This document shows, piece after piece, positions 8,614 through 17,255 of a DNA stretch of 64,000 nt. Position numbers and translations under genes: made by a program. Each line of letters opens with the position of its first letter. The first letter of the stretch is position 1. The DNA is taken from assembly GCA_030145055.1 (NCBI GenBank), contig JAQYWK010000006.1, forward strand, positions 1 to 64,000. The letters run 5' to 3'. The DNA is from Desulfovibrio sp. (GTDB lineage: Bacteria; Desulfobacterota; Desulfovibrionia; Desulfovibrionales; Desulfovibrionaceae). The notes under the pieces are model-generated. The model was not told the DNA's origin. It worked only from the letters and a program-made list of their open reading frames with translations, and ran no database searches.

Positions 8614-9031
8614 TCAGGACGTACGTTGGAAACAGCGTTTCAGCAATTATTTGAAGGCACTGGACATACTTACCGAAGCTGTTGAGCTGGCAGGAGAACG
8701 CCCTCTTTCCAACCTAGAAGAACAAGGCATGATTCAGGGATTCGAGTTCACCCACGAACTGGCCTGGAATGTTCTAAGAGACTTTTTGAAACATCAGGGA
8801 ATCAGCAATCTTATCGGCTCGAAAGATGCAGTTCGTTCTGCATTTCAAAATGATCTGGTCGAAAATGGCGAAGTCTGGATGAGCATGATTCTGGATCGCA
8901 ACCGTTCTTCCCATACCTACAATGAAGATACGGCAAAAGAAATTGCCACCAAGATTCTGGCGGACTACCACCCCGCTTTTAAGAAAATGGCAGAACGGTT
9001 CAAAACCATTCGTAATGAATCTGAGGATTAG
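8606..9031 (+). CDS. HI0074-type nucleotidyltransferase partner (HEPN-fold)
   Basis: 141 residues matching the HI0074 nucleotidyltransferase substrate-binding family: an all-helical HEPN fold with FEFTHELAWNVLRDFL (residues about 47-62) and DRNRSSHTYNE (near residue 97-107), where RNRSSH fits the HEPN R-x4-6-H motif. In MNT/HEPN modules the HEPN partner is the toxin or substrate-binding subunit and the nucleotidyltransferase inactivates it by adding nucleotides. AGGGGG lies before its ATG, inside the end of hsdM. It is followed by its nucleotidyltransferase after one base. Confidence 0.9.
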   Translation: MNNQDVRWKQRFSNYLKALDILTEAVELAGERPLSNLEEQGMIQGFEFTHELAWNVLRDFLKHQGISNLIGSKDAVRSAFQNDLVENGEVWMSMILDRNRSSHTYNEDTAKEIATKILADYHPAFKKMAERFKTIRNESED

Positions 9032-9032
9032 T

Positions 9033-9362
9033 ATGCGCTTTGGACTTAAAAAGGAAGTAATAGAGCGGATATGCGCTGTTATTCGCAGCTATCCGTCCGT
9101 AGAAAAGACAATCCTGTTCGGTTCACGGGCCAAGGGCTGTCACAGTCGCGGTTCAGATATAGACCTGACCCTTGTGGGGGATGAGATTACCGCTACAGAG
9201 CGGGACCGCATTCTTTTAGCTCTGGATGATCTTTTTCTGCCCTACACCATTGACTTGAATCTGTTCCGTCAGATAAATTCTGAGGATTTACGGGAGCATA
9301 TTGAACGGGTTGGGGTTGAGTTTTGCTCTTGTTTGGATGTTGAAGTTGAGGCTGGTGAGTAA
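9033..9362 (+). CDS. minimal nucleotidyltransferase (MNT/MntA-like)
   Basis: 109 residues from the ATG at 9033 (GAGGA six bases upstream; longer in-frame starts at 8922 and 9015 would overlap the HEPN gene). The catalytic pattern is complete: GSRAKG at residues 30-35 and D-I-D at 42-44, the GSx10DxD signature of polymerase-beta-type nucleotidyltransferases. Such proteins pair with HEPN proteins as type VII toxin-antitoxin modules. The pair lies between hsdM and hsdS. Confidence 0.9.
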   Translation: MRFGLKKEVIERICAVIRSYPSVEKTILFGSRAKGCHSRGSDIDLTLVGDEITATERDRILLALDDLFLPYTIDLNLFRQINSEDLREHIERVGVEFCSCLDVEVEAGE

Positions 9363-9363
9363 T

Positions 9364-9573
9364 ATGAATGTTATTGATATTGCGCTAGTGGGTGATGAAT
9401 TGACGCTTACAGATCAGGCTAAGATTCTTGATGCGATTGAGCAGACTAATATTCCTCAAAAGGTAGATATTGTGTTGTATAGAACTATTCGTAGTAATGA
9501 GCTTTTGGGGCATATTGCTGAGTTTGAGGTTGGGTGGGATGTTGTTGGATTTGGGTTTGGGGGTGGGTTGTGA
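9364..9573 (+). CDS. truncated second nucleotidyltransferase (catalytic N-terminus absent)
   Basis: 69 residues from the ATG at 9364, two bases after the stop of the complete MNT gene. It aligns by eye with the C-terminal two thirds of the upstream protein (DIALVGDELTLTDQAKIL against DLTLVGDEITATERDRIL; later HIAEFEVGWDVVG against HIERVGVEF) but starts inside the D-x-D strand, so the GSRAxG motif and P-loop-like turn are missing. It looks like a partial tandem duplication of a diverged paralogue. It cannot be a catalytic nucleotidyltransferase alone; it could be a vestige, or keep the operon translationally continuous, since its stop overlaps the hsdS start. Confidence 0.65.
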   Translation: MNVIDIALVGDELTLTDQAKILDAIEQTNIPQKVDIVLYRTIRSNELLGHIAEFEVGWDVVGFGFGGGL

Positions 9574-10718
9574 GTTGGGATATGGTTCCATTGGGTGATG
9601 TTGTAGACATTCTTTCAGGCTTTGCCTTTAAATCAACTTCCTTCTCTAATTCTGAAGGAATGCCTTTGATCAGAATACGAGATGTTAAACGCGGATATAC
9701 TAACACTTACTTCAATGACAGTTTCGACAAAAAATTTGTAATCAATAATAACGATATCCTCATTGGAATGGATGGAGAATTTAATGTTGGATCTTGGCCT
9801 GGACCTGCAGCCCTATTAAACCAACGAGTTTGCCACATCTCACCTCTCAATGAGAAACTAGATAAACAATATTTATTTCACTTTTTACCAAAACAGTTGA
9901 AAGAAATCGAAAGAAAAACTTCATTTGTCACAGTAAAACATCTTTCAGTCCAAAAAATTAAGGGAATTAAAATCCCCCTCCCCCCCCTTCCAGAACAAAA
10001 GCGCATAGCCGCCATTCTGGATAAGGCCGATGCTCTCCGGCGTAAGCGGAAACAGGCGCTTGATATGGCGGATGAGTTTTTGCGGGCAACTTTTCTTGAT
10101 ATGTTTGGTGATCCGGTTACTAATCCTAAGGGGTGGGATGTTAAGGAGTTGAGGGAACTGCTACAGTTTTTAACAAGTGGATCAAGAGGGTGGGCTAAGC
10201 ACTATTCAGATGAAGGTTCAATTTTCTTACGCATTCAAAATGTCAAGAAAGGAAAATTATCTCTTAGTGATGTTCAACACGTAATCCCCCCAAAGACAAA
10301 GGAATCTGAAAGAACAAAAGTTCAAAAGGGTGATTTACTCATAAGTATAACAGCGGACTTAGGTCGCACAGCTGTTGTCGACAAACATACAGCCCAACAT
10401 GGCGCTCACATTAATCAACACCTAGCTCTTGTACGTCTCAACAAAGACATAGTTCCTGAATATATTTCTGCATTCATCGAAAGTATCGGAGGTAAAAATC
10501 AATTTAAAGGGCTTGATCAAGTTGGAGTTAAGTCGGGATTGAACTTTGACGCAATCAAATCGTTAAAAATACCTTTACCTCCTAAGAAATTGCAAAAAAA
10601 GTTCTTAGCTATGCAGCTCAAAAATGACATAATGGTAGATAAAATTTCTACAGATATTAAACTCTCTGATTCCCTCTTCGCCTCCCTATCCCAAAAAGCC
10701 TTCAAGGGAGAATTATAA
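9570..10718 (+). CDS. hsdS: type I restriction-modification specificity subunit HsdS
   Basis: 382 residues from a GTG that overlaps the previous stop (GTGA); an ATG at 9582 is an alternative. Layout is classic: target recognition domain 1 (residues about 3-150), central conserved helix (PLPEQKRIAAILDKADALRR, about 150-170, then FLDMFGDP), target recognition domain 2 (about 190-335) and a second, weaker conserved helix ending ASLSQKAFKGEL. It sets the bipartite DNA target of the methylase and nuclease. The recognised sequence cannot be deduced from the protein. Confidence 0.95.
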   Translation: MSWDMVPLGDVVDILSGFAFKSTSFSNSEGMPLIRIRDVKRGYTNTYFNDSFDKKFVINNNDILIGMDGEFNVGSWPGPAALLNQRVCHISPLNEKLDKQYLFHFLPKQLKEIERKTSFVTVKHLSVQKIKGIKIPLPPLPEQKRIAAILDKADALRRKRKQALDMADEFLRATFLDMFGDPVTNPKGWDVKELRELLQFLTSGSRGWAKHYSDEGSIFLRIQNVKKGKLSLSDVQHVIPPKTKESERTKVQKGDLLISITADLGRTAVVDKHTAQHGAHINQHLALVRLNKDIVPEYISAFIESIGGKNQFKGLDQVGVKSGLNFDAIKSLKIPLPPKKLQKKFLAMQLKNDIMVDKISTDIKLSDSLFASLSQKAFKGEL

Positions 10719-10810
10719 AAAATTCGATATACGGCATTGACAGAAATATCTCTGATCTTATTTTTATCAAGTTGACAACTTGGTGTGCATAAATAAGACG
10801 GAGAATACAG

Positions 10811-11011
10811 ATGCCATATTCAGATTGGGATTTATACAATTGTTCTGAAGATCACGAAGAAGACTACGTGGTTGGGCTGTACCACGAAGATAATCACGAT
10901 GAGATTAGAAAATTCTTGCGAGCAAATTGCAAAGACAATACTATTTATAAAATGCGCCATGATACGCTGTATGAACTAATCGAAGACAAACTAGGATTTA
11001 CACGGGAATAA
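10811..11011 (+). CDS. small acidic hypothetical protein between hsdS and hsdR
   Basis: 66 residues, strongly acidic (clusters EDHEEDY and HEDNHDE). ACGGAG lies about eight bases before the ATG. It is followed by a good terminator, so it probably closes the hsdM-to-hsdS transcription unit. No family recognised. Its charge and position inside a restriction locus would fit a DNA-mimic or modulator of restriction, but nothing in the sequence proves this. Confidence 0.55.
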   Translation: MPYSDWDLYNCSEDHEEDYVVGLYHEDNHDEIRKFLRANCKDNTIYKMRHDTLYELIEDKLGFTRE

Positions 11012-11082
11012 TCCCTAAGCAACTAGTACTACCAAGCTCAACACAAATGACATGACCTTCATAGGCCGCGACATTTACCTTT

Positions 11083-11107
11083 AAGACCAGCATTATGCTG
11101 GTCTTTT
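11083..11107 (+). terminator. rho-independent terminator
   Basis: AAGACCAGCA, a three-base loop, TGCTGGTCTT, then T-rich sequence. It separates the hsdM-hsdS-orf66 unit from hsdR. Confidence 0.88.
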
Positions 11108-11174
11108 TATTTGGTGTGGTGTACCGATTATTCACACTCAAATTAATAAACACATTTCATAAGCCATAAAATAT

Positions 11175-14100
11175 ATGCCATCATCAAATTTCACATTCCT
11201 AAAATCCGAATGGCCCGAACTCTACAAAGCCGCGCGTGAAGCTGAAAGTCAGGTTCGTTCTGCGCCCCGCTCTTGTTTATTTTCCTGCCGTTATGCCCTA
11301 GAGCAAGCCACCAAGTGGCTTTATACTCATGATGAATATTTAAAAATTCCTTATAATGATAACCTTGGCGCACTTATTCATGATCCTTCATTTAAGGACA
11401 ACATGCCGCCCAAACTTTTTCAGAAGCTTAACATTATTCATAAGAACGGAAACCTTGCGGCGCACAGCAGTAAAAAGCTGGCCCCTATTGATGCTTTTCA
11501 ATGCACCAAAGAACTATTCCATTTTTTATATTGGCTGTACCGCAGTTATTCCAAAGCCGAACCGCAAGACATTGAATTCAATTCCAGCTTGCTTGTAGCA
11601 GAACCAGACGCGAAGCCGGACCTTACACAGGCCGCAATTCTTAAACTGCAAAAGCAACTCGATGAGCAAAATAGAAAACTCAAAGAAGAGCGCAAAGCTC
11701 ATGCTGTATCCAAGGACGAGCTGGCAAAACAGACGGTAATGAATAAGCAGGTTGCGGAAAACAAAGAACGCAATGCTTACATTCCAGACACGCATGACTA
11801 TACAGAGGCGGAAACCCGTTCTTACATAATTGATCTGCTGCTCAAAGAATCAGGTTGGGACATTGAAGCCGAGAACGTGCGAGAATTTACGGTTGAAGGC
11901 ATGCCTAACCCTAGCGGAAAAGGTAAAGTAGACTACGTTCTATGGGGCGATGACGGCAAACCGCTGGCAATTGTCGAAGCGAAGCGCACCACCTTGAGTG
12001 CAAAAAAGGGACAACATCAAGCCAAGCTTTATGCGGACTGTCTTGAAGAACGCTATGGTGTACGCCCTATCATATTTTTCACTAACGGATACGAAACCCA
12101 TATATGGGATGACACAAAATATCCGCCTCGTCCGGTGCAGGGATTCCATAAGAAGGACGAATTAGAGCGGCTTTTCATCCGCCGTACGCAGGCTAAAAAG
12201 CTTAGCGACATTCCGCTTAATCGTGATGTTGCTGGACGCCCGTATCAGGAACTTGGAATACGTAGCGTCACAGAACATTATAGTGACAACCAGCGTAAGG
12301 CTCTGGTGGTTATGGCCACCGGAACAGGAAAGACCCGCTTCGCCATTGCTCTTGCTGATATTTTACAACGTGCGGGATGGGCAAAGCGCATTCTTTTTCT
12401 TGCGGACCGCAACGCGCTTGTTAAGCAGGCTAAGAATGCTTTTCTAGAACATATGCCGGACAGCAATCCTCTGGATATCCGCACGGATCGCGCAAGCGGA
12501 GACACTGCCCGTATAGTACTTTCTACATACCCTACCATGATAGGTGTAATTGATGAACTTGTGGACGGGGAACGTCGTTTCGGAGTCGGACATTTTGACC
12601 TTATCATTATAGATGAAGCTCACCGCTCAGTGTACCAGAAGTATAGATCTATTTTCGAATATTTCGATTCCTTCCTGCTCGGGCTAACAGCAACACCACG
12701 CGATGAGGTGGATCACAACACCTATGAACTTTTTGAGCTTGAAGATGGAGTTCCTACCTATCACTATGAACTGGACGAAGCGGTAAACAGCGGCTGGCTG
12801 GTTCCGCCTACCAATCTATCTGTACCTCTAAAATTCCAACGAGAAGGCATTAAATACGACAACTTAAGTGATGCTGAAAAGAATGAATTTGAAGCGGCCT
12901 TATGGAACGAGGAAGAAGACGGTATCCGCGAAGTTGAGAAATCAAAAATCAATACATGGCTCTTTAACGCGGATACAGTAGATAAGGTTCTAAAATTTTT
13001 GTTTGAAAACGGCCTTAAGGTTGATGGCGGCGACAAGCTTGGAAAAACCATTATTTTTGCCGCAAGCTTTAAGCATGCTGAATTTATTCAGGAACGATTT
13101 GATAAAAATTTCCCACGATACGCTGGACACTTCGCACAGGTCATTGCTAGCGGGGTTGATTATGCCGAAGACGCACTTGAAAAGTTCAGCCTCAAGGATA
13201 GTGATCCGCAAATAGCTATATCGATTGATATGCTAGATACCGGCGTTGATGTGCCTGAGATTCTAAATCTCGTATTCTTCAAGCGCATTTTTTCCAGAGT
13301 GAAATTTCATCAAATGATCGGACGCGGCACACGCCCTTGCGAAGATCTATTTGCACCCGGTGAAGATAAAAAAGAGTTCATCATTTTCGACTTTTGCGAG
13401 AATTTCGAGTTCTTTGGAAACAATCCGCAAGGTTTCGTAAACTCAGCGGGCCACCCTCTGCATCAACGCATTTTTCTCAAACGTCTGGGGCTGCTTCTTT
13501 CACTTAACAAACAGCCAGTAAAATCAGACGAAGAGAACCATTTCCTTGATGCTGTGAAAGACACCCTCTACCGAACTGTGCATAATTTAAATGTAGACAG
13601 CTTTCTTGTTCGCCCATCACAAAAGTATGTTGAACAATACGCGGATATTGCTCGCTGGGATTCAATCAGTCAGGAAGATGAAATTGACATCATAAACAAT
13701 TTATCAGGACTGCAATCTGAATACGACGAAGGTGATGCATTGTGTAAAGGGTTCGACCTGCTAATACTTAATACCCAGACAGAACTGCTAGCAGGGACCT
13801 CAACCTTTGAAGGGTACAAAGGATCAATAATCGGAATTGCAGCGGCATTAATCGGGAAAAGCACCATTCCGGCAGTGCAAAAAGAAATGGATTTGCTCGA
13901 GAGTATGCAGAACGATGCATTCTGGGAGTCACCATGTTGCGGCTTGCTGGAACGCATTCGGATATCACTGCGCGAGCTTATTAGATTTCTGGATAAGAAA
14001 GTACAAGAGCCTGTATATACAAATTTCAAAGACACCATCGGCGAAGCTACTACGATTGATATGCCGGACAGTCCATCAAGTCTCGCTCAATATAAGTTAA

Positions 14101-14555
14101 AAGTGCAGCAGTTTATCCGCTCACATCAGAATCATATCACTATCAATAAAATACGGATGAATAAGCCTATTACGGCTTTAGATATCAGCGAACTTGAGCG
14201 CATGCTCTTCGAAGCGGAAGAAGTCGGCAGCAAAGAAAAATTCACTCATGCATTCGGCGAAGGTCCATCTCTAGGTAGCCTGATCCGCGATTTGGTAGGG
14301 CTGGACAGGGTTGCAGCGCAAAAAGCTTTCAGTACATTCCTCGAAGCAGGACAATACAATTCCACGCAAATACATTTCGTAGATCAAATAATAGACCACC
14401 TGACCAGCAAGGGAACAATGGACCCAAGCCTGCTCTTTAAATCCTCGCCATTTATAGATAGCCACCCTTCTGGAGTTAGAGGCGTATTCTCAATTGAAGA
14501 GTCTAAAAAAGTCGTGGAATGCTTGAAAGCAGTTAATCAGAATGCGGTGGCTTAA
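11175..14555 (+). CDS. hsdR: type I restriction endonuclease subunit HsdR (EcoEI-like, DUF4145 N-terminus)
   Basis: 1126 residues. Order of parts: DUF4145-like helical domain (about 1-130), coiled coil (about 150-195), PD-(D/E)xK nuclease (VDYVLWGDDGKPLAIVEAK, about 250-268), SF2 helicase with Walker A MATGTGKT (about 378-385), DEAH box (about 479-482), GLTATPRDE motif III, QMIGRGTRP motif VI, then the EcoEI_R-type C-terminal domain. It translocates DNA and cuts unmethylated DNA when bound to HsdM/HsdS. It has its own promoter region behind a terminator, which could delay restriction relative to methylation. Confidence 0.96.
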   Translation: MPSSNFTFLKSEWPELYKAAREAESQVRSAPRSCLFSCRYALEQATKWLYTHDEYLKIPYNDNLGALIHDPSFKDNMPPKLFQKLNIIHKNGNLAAHSSKKLAPIDAFQCTKELFHFLYWLYRSYSKAEPQDIEFNSSLLVAEPDAKPDLTQAAILKLQKQLDEQNRKLKEERKAHAVSKDELAKQTVMNKQVAENKERNAYIPDTHDYTEAETRSYIIDLLLKESGWDIEAENVREFTVEGMPNPSGKGKVDYVLWGDDGKPLAIVEAKRTTLSAKKGQHQAKLYADCLEERYGVRPIIFFTNGYETHIWDDTKYPPRPVQGFHKKDELERLFIRRTQAKKLSDIPLNRDVAGRPYQELGIRSVTEHYSDNQRKALVVMATGTGKTRFAIALADILQRAGWAKRILFLADRNALVKQAKNAFLEHMPDSNPLDIRTDRASGDTARIVLSTYPTMIGVIDELVDGERRFGVGHFDLIIIDEAHRSVYQKYRSIFEYFDSFLLGLTATPRDEVDHNTYELFELEDGVPTYHYELDEAVNSGWLVPPTNLSVPLKFQREGIKYDNLSDAEKNEFEAALWNEEEDGIREVEKSKINTWLFNADTVDKVLKFLFENGLKVDGGDKLGKTIIFAASFKHAEFIQERFDKNFPRYAGHFAQVIASGVDYAEDALEKFSLKDSDPQIAISIDMLDTGVDVPEILNLVFFKRIFSRVKFHQMIGRGTRPCEDLFAPGEDKKEFIIFDFCENFEFFGNNPQGFVNSAGHPLHQRIFLKRLGLLLSLNKQPVKSDEENHFLDAVKDTLYRTVHNLNVDSFLVRPSQKYVEQYADIARWDSISQEDEIDIINNLSGLQSEYDEGDALCKGFDLLILNTQTELLAGTSTFEGYKGSIIGIAAALIGKSTIPAVQKEMDLLESMQNDAFWESPCCGLLERIRISLRELIRFLDKKVQEPVYTNFKDTIGEATTIDMPDSPSSLAQYKLKVQQFIRSHQNHITINKIRMNKPITALDISELERMLFEAEEVGSKEKFTHAFGEGPSLGSLIRDLVGLDRVAAQKAFSTFLEAGQYNSTQIHFVDQIIDHLTSKGTMDPSLLFKSSPFIDSHPSGVRGVFSIEESKKVVECLKAVNQNAVA

Positions 14556-14566
14556 ATCAATAAAAT

Positions 14567-14596
14567 AAGCCCATCACTCAAACGAGTGATAGGCTT
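14567..14596. terminator. bidirectional terminator after hsdR
   Basis: AAGCC(C)ATCACTC pairs with GAGTGATAGGCTT around a four-base loop, between hsdR and the convergent small membrane protein gene. Confidence 0.8.
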
Positions 14597-14604
14597 ACAT
14601 TAGC

Positions 14605-14790
14605 TTAACCAGCAGTGGTTCGATCCGGCATAAAAATATAAATTATTAGTAGCCCAATCGGTCCGCAAAATCCAGTTAACAGTAGAAAAAGAACCGTTAG
14701 CAAAGGATTAACATTTCTTCTTTTAGCAATTCTCATTGCTTGCCAAACGCATAATAGCCAGACAATCCCTGCAATTAAATATACAATCAT
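14605..14790 (-). CDS. small two-helix membrane protein
   Basis: 61 residues with two hydrophobic segments (about 2-19 and 31-53) separated by a basic loop (RIAKRRNVNP), so it is a short inner-membrane hairpin with a Gly/Pro-containing second helix (GFCGPIGLLIIYIF). No specific family; similar short proteins are common. It is divergent from the XRE regulator gene. Confidence 0.6.
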   Translation of the reverse strand: MIVYLIAGIVWLLCVWQAMRIAKRRNVNPLLTVLFLLLTGFCGPIGLLIIYIFMPDRTTAG

Positions 14791-14843
14791 TTACTCAATC
14801 TCCCTTATTTGCACTTAAAAATTACTCAAAACTTGCACTACAA

Positions 14844-14881
14844 GTGTTATTTCAAAAGCACCAATAACACCTATCGGTGCT
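14844..14881. promoter_or_regulatory. two overlapping inverted repeats between divergent genes
   Basis: GTGTTATT (14844-14851) pairs perfectly with AATAACAC (14863-14870), and AGCACC (14857-14862) pairs with GGTGCT (14876-14881). The two hairpins interlock, so only one could form at a time. As DNA they look like operator half-sites in the promoter region shared by the small membrane protein and the XRE regulator. Confidence 0.5.
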
Positions 14882-14966
14882 AGAAGTCTAGAAAAAATGC
14901 AATCTAAAGAAGGTTTCCAGATCAGAGTCTCTCCTCCACACTAGAAAAAACTGGAGAAGTTCTATC

Positions 14967-15293
14967 ATGTCAAATTCTTTGGAAAAAATAGGCAGCAATA
15001 TCCGCTTACTCAGGACTCAAAACGAGTTAAGTCAGCAAGGTTTGGCTGAACGAGCGGGTATCAGCTATAAATATCTTGGGGAGATTGAACGAGGACAGGT
15101 AAATCTATCTGTTGAAGTGCTCATGAAAATAGCGCAATCGCTTAATACAGAACCCGGCAAGATACTTGCTCCTTCACCTTCGGATACGGAAGAGCTCTCA
15201 AAAGCTAAATTTATGCTTTCCGAACTATCCCCCAAAAACTTGTCCATAGCTCTTGCGCTAATTCAAGTTCTTCAAAAACATTCGGAAACTTAA
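14967..15293 (+). CDS. XRE/Cro-CI family transcriptional regulator
   Basis: 108 residues. A canonical helix-turn-helix lies at residues about 8-62 (NIRLLRTQNELSQQGLAERAGISYKYLGEIERG split over the two helices, NLSVEVLMKIAQSL). The C-terminal 40 residues look like a dimerisation helix. A GGAG site precedes the ATG. It probably represses itself and the flanking module (ERF, MoxR, VWA genes), with the inverted repeats at 14844-14881 as candidate operator. Confidence 0.9.
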   Translation: MSNSLEKIGSNIRLLRTQNELSQQGLAERAGISYKYLGEIERGQVNLSVEVLMKIAQSLNTEPGKILAPSPSDTEELSKAKFMLSELSPKNLSIALALIQVLQKHSET

Positions 15294-15371
15294 GAACAAG
15301 TCATGTAGCTTTGTGACTTTCAAATAATTTCAGATATATATTACTTTACTGAAAGAACAATATTTTTACTC

Positions 15372-15409
15372 AAAATCCCCATCCCGCAATAAGCGGGATG
15401 AGGATTTTC
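15372..15409 (+). terminator. strong hairpin upstream of the ERF gene
   Basis: AAAATCCcCATCCCGC, loop AATAA, GCGGGATGaGGATTTT: a 15-bp stem with one mismatch, ending in T-rich sequence. It lies between the regulator and the ERF gene, just before the AAGGAGG ribosome site, and could terminate the regulator transcript or attenuate the ERF gene. Confidence 0.7.
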
Positions 15410-15427
15410 TTATGTAAGGAGGAAAAC

Positions 15428-16057
15428 ATGAACAGCACAGATCTGTGTTCTCCAGAAATTACCGAGCTAGCAAAGGCGATGATTAAAGTTCAACAATCTT
15501 TAACCCCGGCATTAAAGGATCAGTTAAATCCATTTACTAAAAGTCGCTATGCAACATTAAATTCTGTAATTGACGCTTGCAGAGAGACTTTGATCAGCAA
15601 TGGTATTTGGGTAGCTCAATACCCAGTATCAACAGAGCAAGGACATATTGGATTGGTTACCAAACTTATCCACGTTGAAAGCGGGCAATGGCAGTCTTCA
15701 CTTATGGTCATGCCGCTACCAAAGAATGATCCACAGGGCTACGGTTCTGCGTTAACCTATGCGCGCCGTTACGGACTAGCCACTTTAATCGGGTTAACTA
15801 CAGAATCCGACGATGATGCAGAAGGAGCTATGCCACGTAAGCCCAATAACGAGCATGGAAAATCATCACAGCCGCCAATATCATTGGGACCTCAGCTTGC
15901 TGGTGTGAAATACCAACCTGTTCAAGCTCAAGATGGCCGTAGTTGTATCAAAGCCATAGGAGCGACAAGATCTAAAGCGGACCTGTTAAAGAAGGCTGGA
16001 TTCCGTTGGGATCAAAAACAGAAAATATGGTGGAAGTTTGCCGATATTGCGGCGTAG
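15428..16057 (+). CDS. ERF-family single-strand annealing protein
   Basis: 209 residues from the ATG at 15428, chosen for its ideal AAGGAGG site five bases upstream (an ATG at 15398 lies inside the hairpin). The ERF core is clear: LAKAMIKVQQSL, FTKSRYATLNSVIDACR, and the Gly-Tyr-rich DPQGYGSALTYARRYGLATLIGL. ERF proteins anneal homologous single strands during phage or plasmid recombination. The C-terminus (KKAGFRWDQKQKIWW) is a small tail motif seen on other DNA-handling proteins of mobile elements. This marks the downstream module as phage- or plasmid-derived. Confidence 0.9.
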   Translation: MNSTDLCSPEITELAKAMIKVQQSLTPALKDQLNPFTKSRYATLNSVIDACRETLISNGIWVAQYPVSTEQGHIGLVTKLIHVESGQWQSSLMVMPLPKNDPQGYGSALTYARRYGLATLIGLTTESDDDAEGAMPRKPNNEHGKSSQPPISLGPQLAGVKYQPVQAQDGRSCIKAIGATRSKADLLKKAGFRWDQKQKIWWKFADIAA

Positions 16058-16083
16058 TTCTGACTACGATCATTACTAATAAG

Positions 16084-16114
16084 GGTCCTCGGCTAAAAAG
16101 CTGAGGACCTTTTT
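16084..16114 (+). terminator. rho-independent terminator after the ERF gene
   Basis: GGTCCTCGGCT, loop AAAA, AGCTGAGGACC, then TTTTT. Confidence 0.92.
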
Positions 16115-16174
16115 GTTTGCATAAGCAAATATTATCAACACAGAAACATATTGCATCTTAATTAGGCGGTTACA

Positions 16175-17167
16175 ATGAACGAGCATAATGAATTAAAGCA
16201 ACTAAAAGTGATAGAAATGGACGCTGGCAATGTCTTCAGCGGTCAAACTTCAAAACGGATGATCAACGGCTATTCGGCTGCATCCATATACACCCCTAAA
16301 TCAGACCCAGACTATATATACCACGACACCATGCGTGAGATTATTGTTTGGTTAATGAATCCATCTGATCCGCTTTATATCTTTGGCCCTACCGGAAGTG
16401 GCAAGACAAGCCTTATCAAGCAGTTGGCTTCTAAACTCAATTATCCCGTATTTGAGGTTACAGGTCATAGCCGCGTGGAGTTCGCGGATCTTGCAGGGCA
16501 CTTGAGTATCGAAAAAGGAAACATGATATTCCAATACGGCCCTCTCTCACTTGCCATGAAATACGGAGGCCTATTCCTGCTCAATGAACTTGATTTACTT
16601 GATCCTGCAACAGCGTCTGGACTGAACAGCATCCTTGACGGTTCTCCCTTATGCATTTCCGAAAATGGAAGTGAACTGATTTATCCGCATCCAATGTTTC
16701 GCTTTGCCGCTACAGCTAATACGAATGGCGGAATTGATGAATCAGGATTGTATCAAGGAACACTCAAACAAAACATTGCCTTTATGGATAGATTTTGGCT
16801 CTGTGAAGTCAATTATCCAGAACCCCAAGCCGAGGTCCAATTGCTTAATAAGGTTGCGCCCAATCTTCCCGAAAAGCTGAGGACCGGCATGGTAGACTAT
16901 GCCAATGAAGTTCGAAAACTGTTTATGGGAGAAAGTGCTAATCATGCGGAATTAGAAAATTCAATTGAAGTCACCTTTTCCACACGAACATTAATGCGAT
17001 GGGCTGATCTCACAGTAAGATTTCAGCCACTCAGCCAGCAGGGAGTGCAACCTATTACGTATGCGCTTAATAGAGCTCTTGGGTTCCGTGCAACTCGGGA
17101 AACACGAGCAATGCTTCATGAACTAGCTCAGCGGATGTTTTCAGGTTCAGAGCATGGCATAAATTAA
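16175..17167 (+). CDS. MoxR/CbbQ-type AAA+ ATPase
   Basis: 330 residues. Walker A FGPTGSGKTS (near residue 69), Walker B LFLLNELDLL (near 132, Asn replacing the usual acidic residue before ELD), sensor 1-like FRFAATANTN (near 170), arginine-finger region MDRFW. This is the MoxR/CbbQ/NorQ class, which works with VWA proteins to remodel or insert metals into partners. It resembles CobS, but no CobN homologue is present. The DUF3150-like and VWA genes follow. A terminator at 17202-17229 lies between this gene and the next, so expression levels may differ. Confidence 0.9.
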   Translation: MNEHNELKQLKVIEMDAGNVFSGQTSKRMINGYSAASIYTPKSDPDYIYHDTMREIIVWLMNPSDPLYIFGPTGSGKTSLIKQLASKLNYPVFEVTGHSRVEFADLAGHLSIEKGNMIFQYGPLSLAMKYGGLFLLNELDLLDPATASGLNSILDGSPLCISENGSELIYPHPMFRFAATANTNGGIDESGLYQGTLKQNIAFMDRFWLCEVNYPEPQAEVQLLNKVAPNLPEKLRTGMVDYANEVRKLFMGESANHAELENSIEVTFSTRTLMRWADLTVRFQPLSQQGVQPITYALNRALGFRATRETRAMLHELAQRMFSGSEHGIN

Positions 17168-17201
17168 CATTGCAACTATAAAATACGACCTATCACCATA
17201 A

Positions 17202-17229
17202 GGGGAGTCAGAAATGGCTCCCCTTTTTT
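17202..17229 (+). terminator. rho-independent terminator between the MoxR and DUF3150 genes
   Basis: GGGGAG pairs with CTCCCC around a ten-base loop and is followed by six T. It may partly terminate transcription inside the otherwise collinear module. Confidence 0.8.
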
Positions 17230-17255
17230 ACGTCTAATAAACAAGGAAGAATCCC

